In this document: piece by piece, positions 1 through 6,718 of the stretch | Layout of the letters: every line of letters starts with the position of its first letter | Position numbering within the stretch: position 1 is the first letter of the stretch | From: M30B66 sp040882555 | GTDB taxonomy: Bacteria; Bacteroidota; Bacteroidia; M30B66 | DNA: 30,259 nucleotides | Direction: 5' to 3' | NCBI GenBank assembly: GCA_040882555.1 | Contig: JBBEBC010000077.1 | Location: forward strand, 1-30,259 | The notes under the pieces: generated by a model | The model's database searches: none | The model's input: the letters and a program-made list of their open reading frames with translations, nothing else | Told to the model about the DNA's origin: nothing | Translations under genes and position numbers: made by a program

Positions 1-2154
1 AAATCAACTTTTTCTAACTATGGAACTTGGATAGATATTTCGGCTCCTGGTTCTTCCATTAGAAGCACTGTTCCTTCTACAGGTTATTCCTCAAAAAGTG
101 GAACATCTATGGCCTCACCATTGGTTGCTGGTCTATGTGGATTAATGCTTTCAGCAAACCCATTAATGAGTCCAGCTGAAGTTTTAGAATGTTTGCAGCT
201 TACAGCCGATAACATCAATTCTCAAAATGGAAATTATATTGGTCAACTTGGTGGTGGTAGGATAAATGCAGAAGCTGCGCTTGAATGCGCAAGTGCTAGT
301 GCTTTAGCTTTTGATGCTTCGGTACTTAGCATTATTTCTCCTTCTGGATCATCTTGTAATACGAATCTTCAGCCTATTGTTCAAATAAGGAATACTGGTC
401 AATCAACAATTAGCAGTCTCGCTTTTACAATTCAGCTTGATACTCAAAGTCCAATCAATTTTACCTGGTCAGGGACATTAGCTTCTCAGCAAAGCCAAAA
501 CATTACCTTACCTCAGATATCTGGAATTATTGGTAATCATACACTTACAATCTGCTCATCAACAATAAATGGAAATCAAGCCGACGGCTTCGAAGCAAAT
601 AATTGTCGTACAGTTACATTCTCCATCGTTTCTCCAATTGGTAATTCATTGCCTTTTACAGAAACATTTGAATCAGGGAATTTTTCGGCAAATGGTTGGA
701 CTATCAGCAATCCTGATAATGGATTAGGTTGGGAAGTTATTACATCAACGGGAACAACTCCAGGAAATAAATCTGCCAGGATTCCTTTTTATAGTTATTC
801 AGCAATTGGACAAAGGGATGGGTTAATCACTCCAACGTTGAATTTCTCAGCATACACAGAAATTTCATTAAGTTTTGATCATGCTTATAGAAGATATGCA
901 GCTGGTTCAAGCGATTCGTTAATTGTAAGTATCTCAACAGATTGTGGAGAAACATACCCTACAAGAATACTCGTAGGTGGAGAGAATGGTCAAGGGACAT
1001 TTGCCACAGCTTCTATTTCTACTACCGACTTTATACCAGGCTCATCTGACGATTGGTGTAATGGCCCTATTGGATCTGATTGTATTGAAATAGATTTAAA
1101 TGCATTTAGTGGTTCAACAGGCGTAAGGGTGAAGTTCGAAGGCTTTAATAATTATGGGAACAACCTGTATTTGGATAACATAAATATAGATGGAACCATT
1201 GCAGGAGCTGCTGCAATAGCTGACTTCACTGTTGCAGGAAGTGCTACAGTTTGTCAAGGGGGTCAAGTTCTTTACACGAACTTAAGTGGTAATCAGCCAT
1301 CATCATATACATGGACATTCCCAGGGGGTACACCTTCAAGTTCTAGCCAGACGAGTCCAACAATTACTTACAACTCACCAGGAGTTTACCAAGTTTCCTT
1401 AATGGCATCTAATGCTTTTGGTGCAGATACGGAGGTCAAAACCGAATACATTACAATTGAGCCTACACCAGCTCTCAGTATTGCAGCTAACCCATCCATT
1501 ATTTGCAAAGGAACTCCTACAACGTTAACTGGTTTTGGTGCTTCAGTTTATGAATGGTCACCTGTTATCGCAATTTCTTCCACCGCAGGTGAAATAATAA
1601 CAGCAAACCCACCACAAACAACTACCTATACATTAATGGGCACTTCTGCTGCTGGATGTGAAGCTTCTGTTGATTTTACGCTTGTTGTAAATGAACTTCC
1701 TGACCAACCTACAATCGAAGTTACTGGTGGGATCCTAATTTCTAGTGAAGCTTTAACATACCAATGGTACTTAAACAATGAATCAATTGCTGGTGCAAAT
1801 TCACAGAATTTTGAGCCTGCTGAGAATGGTTCTTATAAAGTGGAAATAACAGATGCTAACGGTTGTAGCCGCTTTTCTAATAGTATCACTTTCGAAAATG
1901 AAGTTAGTATTGCAGAAATTGGTAAATCAGGAATAAAACTTTATCCTAATCCTGCAAAAAACTTTGTAACGGTAGAAGGAATGAGCTCATTCGAGTACTC
2001 AATTTTCCAAAGTAACGGGCAGCTTGTAAGTACTGGGTTTTCTGAGAATGGCAATGTTAAATTAGGTGGTTTAGCACTAGGCTTATACTTTATCAGGATT
2101 ACCAATGATAAATATTCTATTGTTGAAAGATTGATTATTTCAAATCAAGACTAA
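1..2154 (+). CDS. Secreted S8 subtilisin-like serine protease with T9SS type A sorting domain (5' partial)
   Basis: The reading frame is open from base 1, so the N-terminus, including the Asp and His of the triad, lies outside the window; 717 residues are visible. The GTSMASP motif around visible residues 34-40 holds the catalytic Ser36 of the subtilase fold. After it come a CARDB-like beta-sandwich (about 65-170), a jelly-roll or MAM-like adhesion module starting at LPFTETFESG (about 215-395), a PKD domain with a YTWTFPGGTP core (about 405-485), Ig-like material, and a final 75-residue type A T9SS domain (KLYPNPAKNF, then GLALGLYFIRI). Family knowledge: such proteins cross the outer membrane through T9SS and are released or anchored after tail cleavage. 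Inferred role: extracellular protein degradation. The next gene begins 16 bases after the stop with no terminator between them. Confidence 0.93.
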   Translation, partial: KSTFSNYGTWIDISAPGSSIRSTVPSTGYSSKSGTSMASPLVAGLCGLMLSANPLMSPAEVLECLQLTADNINSQNGNYIGQLGGGRINAEAALECASASALAFDASVLSIISPSGSSCNTNLQPIVQIRNTGQSTISSLAFTIQLDTQSPINFTWSGTLASQQSQNITLPQISGIIGNHTLTICSSTINGNQADGFEANNCRTVTFSIVSPIGNSLPFTETFESGNFSANGWTISNPDNGLGWEVITSTGTTPGNKSARIPFYSYSAIGQRDGLITPTLNFSAYTEISLSFDHAYRRYAAGSSDSLIVSISTDCGETYPTRILVGGENGQGTFATASISTTDFIPGSSDDWCNGPIGSDCIEIDLNAFSGSTGVRVKFEGFNNYGNNLYLDNINIDGTIAGAAAIADFTVAGSATVCQGGQVLYTNLSGNQPSSYTWTFPGGTPSSSSQTSPTITYNSPGVYQVSLMASNAFGADTEVKTEYITIEPTPALSIAANPSIICKGTPTTLTGFGASVYEWSPVIAISSTAGEIITANPPQTTTYTLMGTSAAGCEASVDFTLVVNELPDQPTIEVTGGILISSEALTYQWYLNNESIAGANSQNFEPAENGSYKVEITDANGCSRFSNSITFENEVSIAEIGKSGIKLYPNPAKNFVTVEGMSSFEYSIFQSNGQLVSTGFSENGNVKLGGLALGLYFIRITNDKYSIVERLIISNQD

Positions 2155-2170
2155 ATCGCCTGATTATTTA

Positions 2171-2830
2171 GTGAGACAGTTTGCCATTAGTGATATTCAT
2201 GGATGTTCCAATACTTTTAAAAGTCTCATTCATGATAAGCTCAAGATTGAAAATGGAGATTTCCTTTATCTCATAGGTGATCTTATCGATAGAGGGCCAG
2301 ATACTAAAGGTGTTTTTGATGAAGTCTTCAGCTTACGGGAGGAAGGTATTCAGGTGATCACCTTAAGGGGGAATCACGAACAAATACTATTAGATTCGCT
2401 TGAATCACCTGAAGTTCATGATTTCTGGATGCGTTGCGGGGGGGCGGAGGTTTTAGAATCTTTTGGAGTAAATCATGCGAATGAAATCCTTCAGGAATAT
2501 ATTGATGAGGTGAGAAGCACTCAGACCATACTTTTTAAGGAGAATTACATCCTGGTGCACGCTGGCTTAGACTTCAGTCAACTTGATCCACTAGCAAATG
2601 AGGAAGCTTTTTTGAGAATCAGAAAGATGGAGGTAAATTATGAATGGCTTGATGGAAGAACAATCCTTCATGGGCATACACCTAAAGCGCTCACAAGCAT
2701 TTTAGAACAAAAGGGTCAAGTTATTAATCTAGATGGAGGATGTGTTTTTCCTGAACGACCGGGTCATGGCTATCTTGTAGCAATGAACCTAATTACAAAA
2801 GAGTTTACCTACAGCTCTTACAAAGGTTAG
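2171..2830 (+). CDS. Metallophosphoesterase, PP1/lambda-type serine/threonine phosphatase family
   Basis: This 219-residue protein has the ordered metal-binding motifs of the calcineurin-like family: DIHG near residue 8, GDLIDRGPD near 36, GNHE near 67, and histidines in LVHAGLD and LHGHTP further on. This spacing matches the PrpA/ApaH/lambda-phosphatase group, which removes phosphate from phosphoproteins or cleaves dinucleotide polyphosphates using two Mn or Fe ions in the cytoplasm. The start is GTG at 2171, only eight residues before the first metal ligand motif, so no upstream start is needed. It sits 16 bases behind the protease gene and may be read from the same transcript. It converges on ychF with 8 bases between the stops. 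The substrate cannot be told from sequence. Confidence 0.88.
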   Translation: MRQFAISDIHGCSNTFKSLIHDKLKIENGDFLYLIGDLIDRGPDTKGVFDEVFSLREEGIQVITLRGNHEQILLDSLESPEVHDFWMRCGGAEVLESFGVNHANEILQEYIDEVRSTQTILFKENYILVHAGLDFSQLDPLANEEAFLRIRKMEVNYEWLDGRTILHGHTPKALTSILEQKGQVINLDGGCVFPERPGHGYLVAMNLITKEFTYSSYKG

Positions 2831-2838
2831 TTCATCAA

Positions 2839-3939
2839 TTATACATTGAAACGGAAATGCATAATGTCGCCATCTTTGGTTACATATTCTTTTCCTTCAA
2901 CAGATAATTTACCATTTTCACGACAAGCAGATTCAGAGCCGAATTTGATGAAATCATCAAACTTGATAACCTCTGCTCTGATAAATCCTTTTTCAAAATC
3001 GGTATGTATTACTCCAGCCGCTTGGGGCGCCTTCATTCCTTTGGTAATTGTCCAAGCTCTTACCTCTTTAACTCCTGCAGTGAAATAAGTTTCCAAATCA
3101 AGAAGTGTGTACGCTGATTTGATAAGTTTATTCACCCCAGGTTCAGATAATCCTATTTCTGATAAAAAGGCAATCTTGTCTTCGTAGGTTTCCAATTGAG
3201 CGATTTCTGATTCCATTGCAGCTGTTATAATCATAATTTCAGCTTGCTCATCAGCAACAGCTTTTCTCACTGCTTCAACATAATCGTTTCCTTTAATTGC
3301 AGACGCTTCATCAACATTACAAACGTATAAAACAGGCTTGTTGGTGAGTAAATACAATTCATCTGCTAATTCAATATCATCAGGTCTTTCCAATACGACA
3401 CTTCTAGCTGATTTTCCTTGAAGTAGCACTTCTTTGTATCTGCTAAACAGGTCGAAGGCTCTTTTTGAATCCTTATCACCAGCACGAGCCTGTTTTTCAA
3501 CTTTCTGAATTCTTTTTTCAATGGTATCCAGATCCTTAAGTTGGAGCTCCATATCAATCACTTCCTTATCTCTAATAGGATTCACATTTCCATCAACGTG
3601 AACTACATTGGGGTCGTCGAAGCATCTCAATACGTGCAGAATAGCATCGCACTCGCGAATGTTTCCCAGAAACTGATTACCTAATCCTTCTCCCTTACTG
3701 GCTCCTTTAACTAAGCCAGCAATGTCAACAATTTCGACCGTTGTTGGGACGATTCTCTCTGGATTTACCAGTTTAGAAAGCTCGGTGAGTCTTTCATCAG
3801 GAACGGTAATTACACCAACATTTGGTTCGATGGTGCAAAATGGGAAGTTTGCCGCTTGAGCTTTTGCATTGCTCAAACAATTAAAGAGGGTTGACTTACC
3901 TACATTCGGAAGCCCAACAATGCCGCATTTTAAAGCCAT
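2839..3939 (-). CDS. ychF: Redox-regulated ATPase YchF (Obg-family, OLA1-type)
   Basis: The 366-residue product matches the usual YchF length of about 363. The P-loop GLPNVGKST lies near residue 8, DIAGLVKGASKGEGLGNQF gives the G3 region, and the fourth motif reads NVDE instead of NKxD, the known reason why YchF/OLA1 proteins prefer ATP over GTP. The C-terminal TGS domain ends in MHFRFNV. Family knowledge: YchF binds ribosomes and 26S-type assemblies and affects oxidative-stress response and translation. I chose ATG 3939, beginning MALKCGIVG. A longer frame to 3978 exists, but it would start upstream of the TATATTTG promoter element at 3958-3965, so it could not be transcribed in full from that promoter. 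Confidence 0.97.
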   Translation of the reverse strand: MALKCGIVGLPNVGKSTLFNCLSNAKAQAANFPFCTIEPNVGVITVPDERLTELSKLVNPERIVPTTVEIVDIAGLVKGASKGEGLGNQFLGNIRECDAILHVLRCFDDPNVVHVDGNVNPIRDKEVIDMELQLKDLDTIEKRIQKVEKQARAGDKDSKRAFDLFSRYKEVLLQGKSARSVVLERPDDIELADELYLLTNKPVLYVCNVDEASAIKGNDYVEAVRKAVADEQAEIMIITAAMESEIAQLETYEDKIAFLSEIGLSEPGVNKLIKSAYTLLDLETYFTAGVKEVRAWTITKGMKAPQAAGVIHTDFEKGFIRAEVIKFDDFIKFGSESACRENGKLSVEGKEYVTKDGDIMHFRFNV

Positions 3940-3957
3940 AGTTTCTGGAAATGGGCG

Positions 3958-3965
3958 CAAATATA
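3958..3965 (-). promoter_or_regulatory. -7 promoter element of ychF
   Basis: Reads TATATTTG on the minus strand, a full match to the Bacteroidota TAnnTTTG element, 18 bases upstream of the ychF ATG at 3939. It decides between the two possible starts. No clear -33 TTG is seen. Confidence 0.6.
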
Positions 3966-4067
3966 GGGAAATGACCATGAGATTAATGAACCCCAGTCGA
4001 TTCGTCTTGAAATAAAACCTTGCTAAGGCCTACTTTACTCTCATTGTACATGAATACTTTTCTCATC

Positions 4068-4103
4068 GCGCGTGAACACGCGCTCATGTGCACGCGCGCG
4101 CGC
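4068..4103. repeat. GC-rich palindrome followed by a 19-nt alternating purine-pyrimidine tract
   Basis: Bases 4068-4083 form a perfect hairpin, GCGCGTG-AA-CACGCGC. Bases 4085-4103 alternate strictly between pyrimidine and purine, ending in a run of CG dinucleotides, a sequence type prone to Z-DNA. The CACGCGC word occurs at 4077 and again at 4091, so either copy can pair with GCGCGTG at 4068. The block stands out sharply from the AT-rich background of the 253-base intergenic region between ychF and the unassigned gene at 4193. No transposase or phage attachment-like structure is visible next to it. Its role is unknown; a structured leader, regulatory element or remnant of a mobile repeat are all possible. 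Confidence 0.6.
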
Positions 4104-4192
4104 TTTTGTATATAGAGGGTGTTTGTAAATCGACATCGACAAATTCCTCAAACCAATTTATCCAAAACAAAAAATAACTAAACCAAAAACTA

Positions 4193-4603
4193 ATGGAAGA
4201 AAAAACAATTGATGAATTAAGAAACTATAATTTATTCGAAGGTTTTGGCGGCAATATTGACTTTGAAACTCGAGAATTAATTGATGAAAGGTCAAAAAAA
4301 CGAAACACGAACGTAATAATTTGTCTTGAAGGTTGGATGACTGTGCATGAAAAGGATAATGAATATAAGCTTGAAGATACCTTATTGATTGTTGCTGATA
4401 ACCATAAGAAGTACTATCAATGCCGGGAATCAAAGCCCAAAGAAGTGAAGTCTCATTATGAAATAAAAGGTAAAGCTGTTTTTACCATGGAGTTCGAACC
4501 ATTGCCAGCTGATGTGAGAGAATTCAAAATTGTAAGAATTGCGGAAACTAGAACGTTGGTTTTTGGACCGAGAATAAAGCAGGTAAACGATAAACCCCTT
4601 TAG
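4193..4603 (+). CDS. Hypothetical protein, 136 aa
   Basis: I do not recognise this family. The protein is 136 residues, charged, with no signal peptide and no membrane segment, so it is probably cytoplasmic. The first 40 residues are helical in character. The rest alternates short hydrophobic strands (NVIICLEGWMTVH, DTLLIVADN, AVFTMEFEPL, EFKIVRIAE), suggesting a small alpha-beta or beta-rich fold. No catalytic motif is evident. ATG 4193 is the only reasonable start; the leader is A-rich and lacks a Shine-Dalgarno sequence. The stop codon lies inside a stem-loop (4581-4622). The gene is followed after 54 bases by a second unassigned gene on the same strand. Together they sit between a GC-rich palindromic element and a convergent terminator, which looks like an accessory insertion. 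Confidence 0.7.
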   Translation: MEEKTIDELRNYNLFEGFGGNIDFETRELIDERSKKRNTNVIICLEGWMTVHEKDNEYKLEDTLLIVADNHKKYYQCRESKPKEVKSHYEIKGKAVFTMEFEPLPADVREFKIVRIAETRTLVFGPRIKQVNDKPL

Positions 4604-4622
4604 CGTAAATGGGGTTTTACCT
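4581..4622 (+). terminator. Stem-loop spanning the stop codon of the 4193 gene
   Basis: The inner stem pairs AAACCCCTTTA (4592-4602) with TAAA-T-GGGGTTT (4606-4617), loop GCG, one bulged T. An outer pair, AGGTAAA (4581-4587) with TTTACCT (4616-4622), can extend it while competing for two bases. The TAG stop at 4601-4603 is within the stem. Only four T residues follow the inner stem, so termination would be weak; attenuation between the two unassigned genes is possible. Confidence 0.5.
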
Positions 4623-4657
4623 TTAACATTATTGAGAAACACCATATTTTTAGAAAT

Positions 4658-5347
4658 GTGTTATGCCATGTTAGAAGGAATTTATTTGATGTTTATTCAA
4701 TTAAAACAGCAGAATCGGTATATATAAACACCACAATTTATGGAGGTGATATTAACAAGAAGTTCAGTCTAGCTTGGTATGTAAATCAATATTGGAAGGG
4801 CATAGATTCAAAACCAGAAGACCCGATTATGAAAATGACCTTTGATAATTGGAGGAATAATCCCAATTGGCGGTTTTCAATTGAACGATTTCAATTTGCT
4901 CAAGAACAATATTTCGAAAAAGCATATGATGAAATTAACCTGTTTTCCAGGAAATTGACGCACTGGATTTCGTTTATTTTTCCCCAAGTAGATTACTTGG
5001 GAAGGAGTGACATGTCAAAATTCTATTCTCTGTCATTTACGATGACAAAAAAATACCTGAGAAGTGAAGTGCTAATGAACAACATGAGAAAGATGCTATC
5101 ACTTTTGATGGAAATTGAAGATAAAAGCGCATATGAAATTGTAGGAAGAAATGATAGTCAAAAAGTGCTTTCATCTTTGACGCTCTTTCATTTAGTATCT
5201 ATTCTTGAATTTGGTGAAGACAGAGATTTCGAGCCAGTTATGAAAAAGTATTTTGGTTCCAAATTCTGTCAATTTACCCATAATTACCTTGAAATGAATA
5301 TTCTAACCGAGGTTATGGATATGTATTTAGCAAAGTTTACAAAGTAA
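4658..5347 (+). CDS. Hypothetical protein, about 229 aa
   Basis: I do not recognise this family. The product is mostly alpha-helical and rich in aromatic residues (LAWYVNQYWKG, WRNNPNWRFSIERFQF, LTHWISFIFPQVDYLG). It has no signal peptide and no convincing membrane span. It ends in MDMYLAKFTK just before a convergent terminator. The start is uncertain: the frame opens with GTG at 4658, while the nearby ATG at 4656 is in another frame and encodes only a 23-residue peptide. A single-base indel near 4720 would join that peptide to this frame, so a frameshifted start cannot be excluded. A weak TATTTTTA element lies at 4645-4652, close enough to suggest a short leader or its own promoter. It is probably functionally tied to the preceding gene, but no function can be assigned. 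Confidence 0.65.
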   Translation: MLCHVRRNLFDVYSIKTAESVYINTTIYGGDINKKFSLAWYVNQYWKGIDSKPEDPIMKMTFDNWRNNPNWRFSIERFQFAQEQYFEKAYDEINLFSRKLTHWISFIFPQVDYLGRSDMSKFYSLSFTMTKKYLRSEVLMNNMRKMLSLLMEIEDKSAYEIVGRNDSQKVLSSLTLFHLVSILEFGEDRDFEPVMKKYFGSKFCQFTHNYLEMNILTEVMDMYLAKFTK

Positions 5348-5349
5348 AA

Positions 5350-5375
5350 AAAGCCGAAAGTTTCCCTCCGGCTTT
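5350..5375. terminator. Bidirectional terminator between convergent genes
   Basis: AAAGCCG (5350-5356) pairs with CGGCTTT (5369-5375), flanked by an A-run on the left and T residues on the right, so it can serve both the unassigned plus-strand gene and the response regulator on the minus strand. It lies only 22 bases beyond the regulator's stop. Confidence 0.8.
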
Positions 5376-5397
5376 ATAAGTAGACTATATAACTCTT

Positions 5398-6582
5398 TTA
5401 GATTTCTTGTGAGAAAATCAAATCCTCTTCCTGGATAATATCTTCATCAGATATTAATACGGCTCGTTCAACAAAAGCTTTTAATTCGCGAACGTTTCCA
5501 CTCCAAGGGTGCTTCATCATTTCCTTTAGAGATTCAGAAGAGAAGCTTTTTTGAGGCATTCTGTTAGCATCACAAAAACTCTTCAACATACTTTTAGCAA
5601 GAAGAAGAAGGTCATTATCTCTGTCTCTAAGTGGTGGAAGGTGAATTAAAAAGCCTTGAAGACGGTAATATAAGTCTTCACGCATTTTACCATCTTTCAC
5701 TCTTTGAGCTAGATTTTTATTTGTTGCTGCAATTACTCTTACGTTAAGTGGTATTTCTTTATTCGAACCAAGTCGAGTTATTTTGCTTTCCTGGAGCACT
5801 CTTAGAAGTTTTGTTTGCATGTGGACATCCATTTCACCAATCTCATCCAAAAATATGGTTCCATCGTTCGCTTCTTCAAACTTCCCAATACGCTTGCTAT
5901 CAGCACCTGTAAAAGCTCCACGTTCATGTCCGAAAAGCTCACTTTCCATCAAATCTTCGGGAATTGCTGCCACGTTTACTGCAACAAAAGGTTTGTTTTT
6001 ACGAGCAGAATTGTAGTGTATGGCTGAAGCTACAAGCTCCTTTCCGGTTCCGCTTTCACCGGTAATTAGGGCTAACATATTCGTTTTTTCAACCTTCTGG
6101 ATAAGACGTAAAACCTTAAGCAGGGCTTGACTTTCTCCAATTATACGATCATATCTGTGGCGATCTATAATTTGATCTCTTAATGTATCAACTTCCTTTA
6201 GAAGGTTCACGCTATTAGCATGCTTTTGAACCTTTAAATCGAGCATGGCTAGGGCATTATCATCTTTCTTGATGTATTCTTCAGCACCATTTTCATATGC
6301 TTCAATTACAACATGAATTTGTTCCTGACCAGAAAGCAAAATGGTTTTGATTTGATCATTGAAGTTTTTAATGTCCTTCAAAAGGTCTATCCCATTCGTG
6401 TTAGGCAGGTTGTAATCCAATACAACAATATCAGGATTCGTATGCAAAGCTGCTTTGAAATCATCCCCGTTACTAAACAGGCTTACCTCGTAACTATCTG
6501 TTAATTCAAGCTTTTGCTTGATCATTTGCGCAAAGAAATCATTGTCTTCAACTACAAAAATTCGGGTAATGTATTTACTCAT
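5398..6582 (-). CDS. Sigma-54-activator-type response regulator (REC + AAA+) lacking a Fis-type HTH
   Basis: This 394-residue protein has a receiver domain (1-120) with the acidic pair in VVEDND and phospho-acceptor Asp56 in VVLDYNLPNTNG. An AAA+ sigma-54 interaction domain follows (about 145-380). It shows Walker A GESGTGKE, the sigma-54 loop ELFGHERGAFTGA, Walker B TIFLDEIGEMD, the arginine-containing NVRELKAFVERAV segment and the lid. NtrC-type regulators normally continue with a 45-60-residue Fis-like DNA-binding domain. Here the protein stops about 20 residues after the lid (IIQEEDLIFSQEI), and a terminator begins 22 bases later, so nothing is hidden by a frameshift. It presumably acts from solution on sigma-54 RNA polymerase, as described for DNA-binding-domain-free activators such as FlgR of Helicobacter. 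No histidine kinase is adjacent. It is divergent from the TonB-dependent receptor gene. Confidence 0.93.
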   Translation of the reverse strand: MSKYITRIFVVEDNDFFAQMIKQKLELTDSYEVSLFSNGDDFKAALHTNPDIVVLDYNLPNTNGIDLLKDIKNFNDQIKTILLSGQEQIHVVIEAYENGAEEYIKKDDNALAMLDLKVQKHANSVNLLKEVDTLRDQIIDRHRYDRIIGESQALLKVLRLIQKVEKTNMLALITGESGTGKELVASAIHYNSARKNKPFVAVNVAAIPEDLMESELFGHERGAFTGADSKRIGKFEEANDGTIFLDEIGEMDVHMQTKLLRVLQESKITRLGSNKEIPLNVRVIAATNKNLAQRVKDGKMREDLYYRLQGFLIHLPPLRDRDNDLLLLAKSMLKSFCDANRMPQKSFSSESLKEMMKHPWSGNVRELKAFVERAVLISDEDIIQEEDLIFSQEI

Positions 6583-6701
6583 ATTCGTTGGTTATTTAAG
6601 AGCGGTTTACGTAGGTATAGTCTATAGGTTTGTTCTTTTTTGCTCTGAAACTTACGTGATAAATCAAGTTTAATGTTACATATACATTCATTGATTCATT
6701 C

Positions 6702-6709
6702 TATTTTTG
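6702..6709 (+). promoter_or_regulatory. -7 promoter element of the TonB-dependent receptor gene
   Basis: TATTTTTG, a full TAnnTTTG match, ends 9 bases before the ATG at 6719. The alternative TTG at 6707 lies inside this element, which argues against it as a start. Confidence 0.5.
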
Positions 6710-6718
6710 AGGAAGTTT

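Noticed and set aside
2438..2444. Run of seven G residues in the phosphatase gene as a phase-variation tract
   Set aside because: It is short, encodes conserved-looking Gly-Gly-Ala codons in frame, and the gene is of a housekeeping type.
2846..3088. Small plus-strand frame opposite ychF
   Set aside because: Antisense shadow of a strongly conserved gene, without its own promoter or recognisable product.
4158..4433. Minus-strand frame opposite the 4193 gene
   Set aside because: Its composition is low-complexity and it overlaps most of the better-supported plus-strand frame; no promoter or family match is seen.
6707..6718. TTG start of the TonB-dependent receptor
   Set aside because: The TTG is part of the TATTTTTG promoter element; ATG 6719 gives a normal signal peptide.
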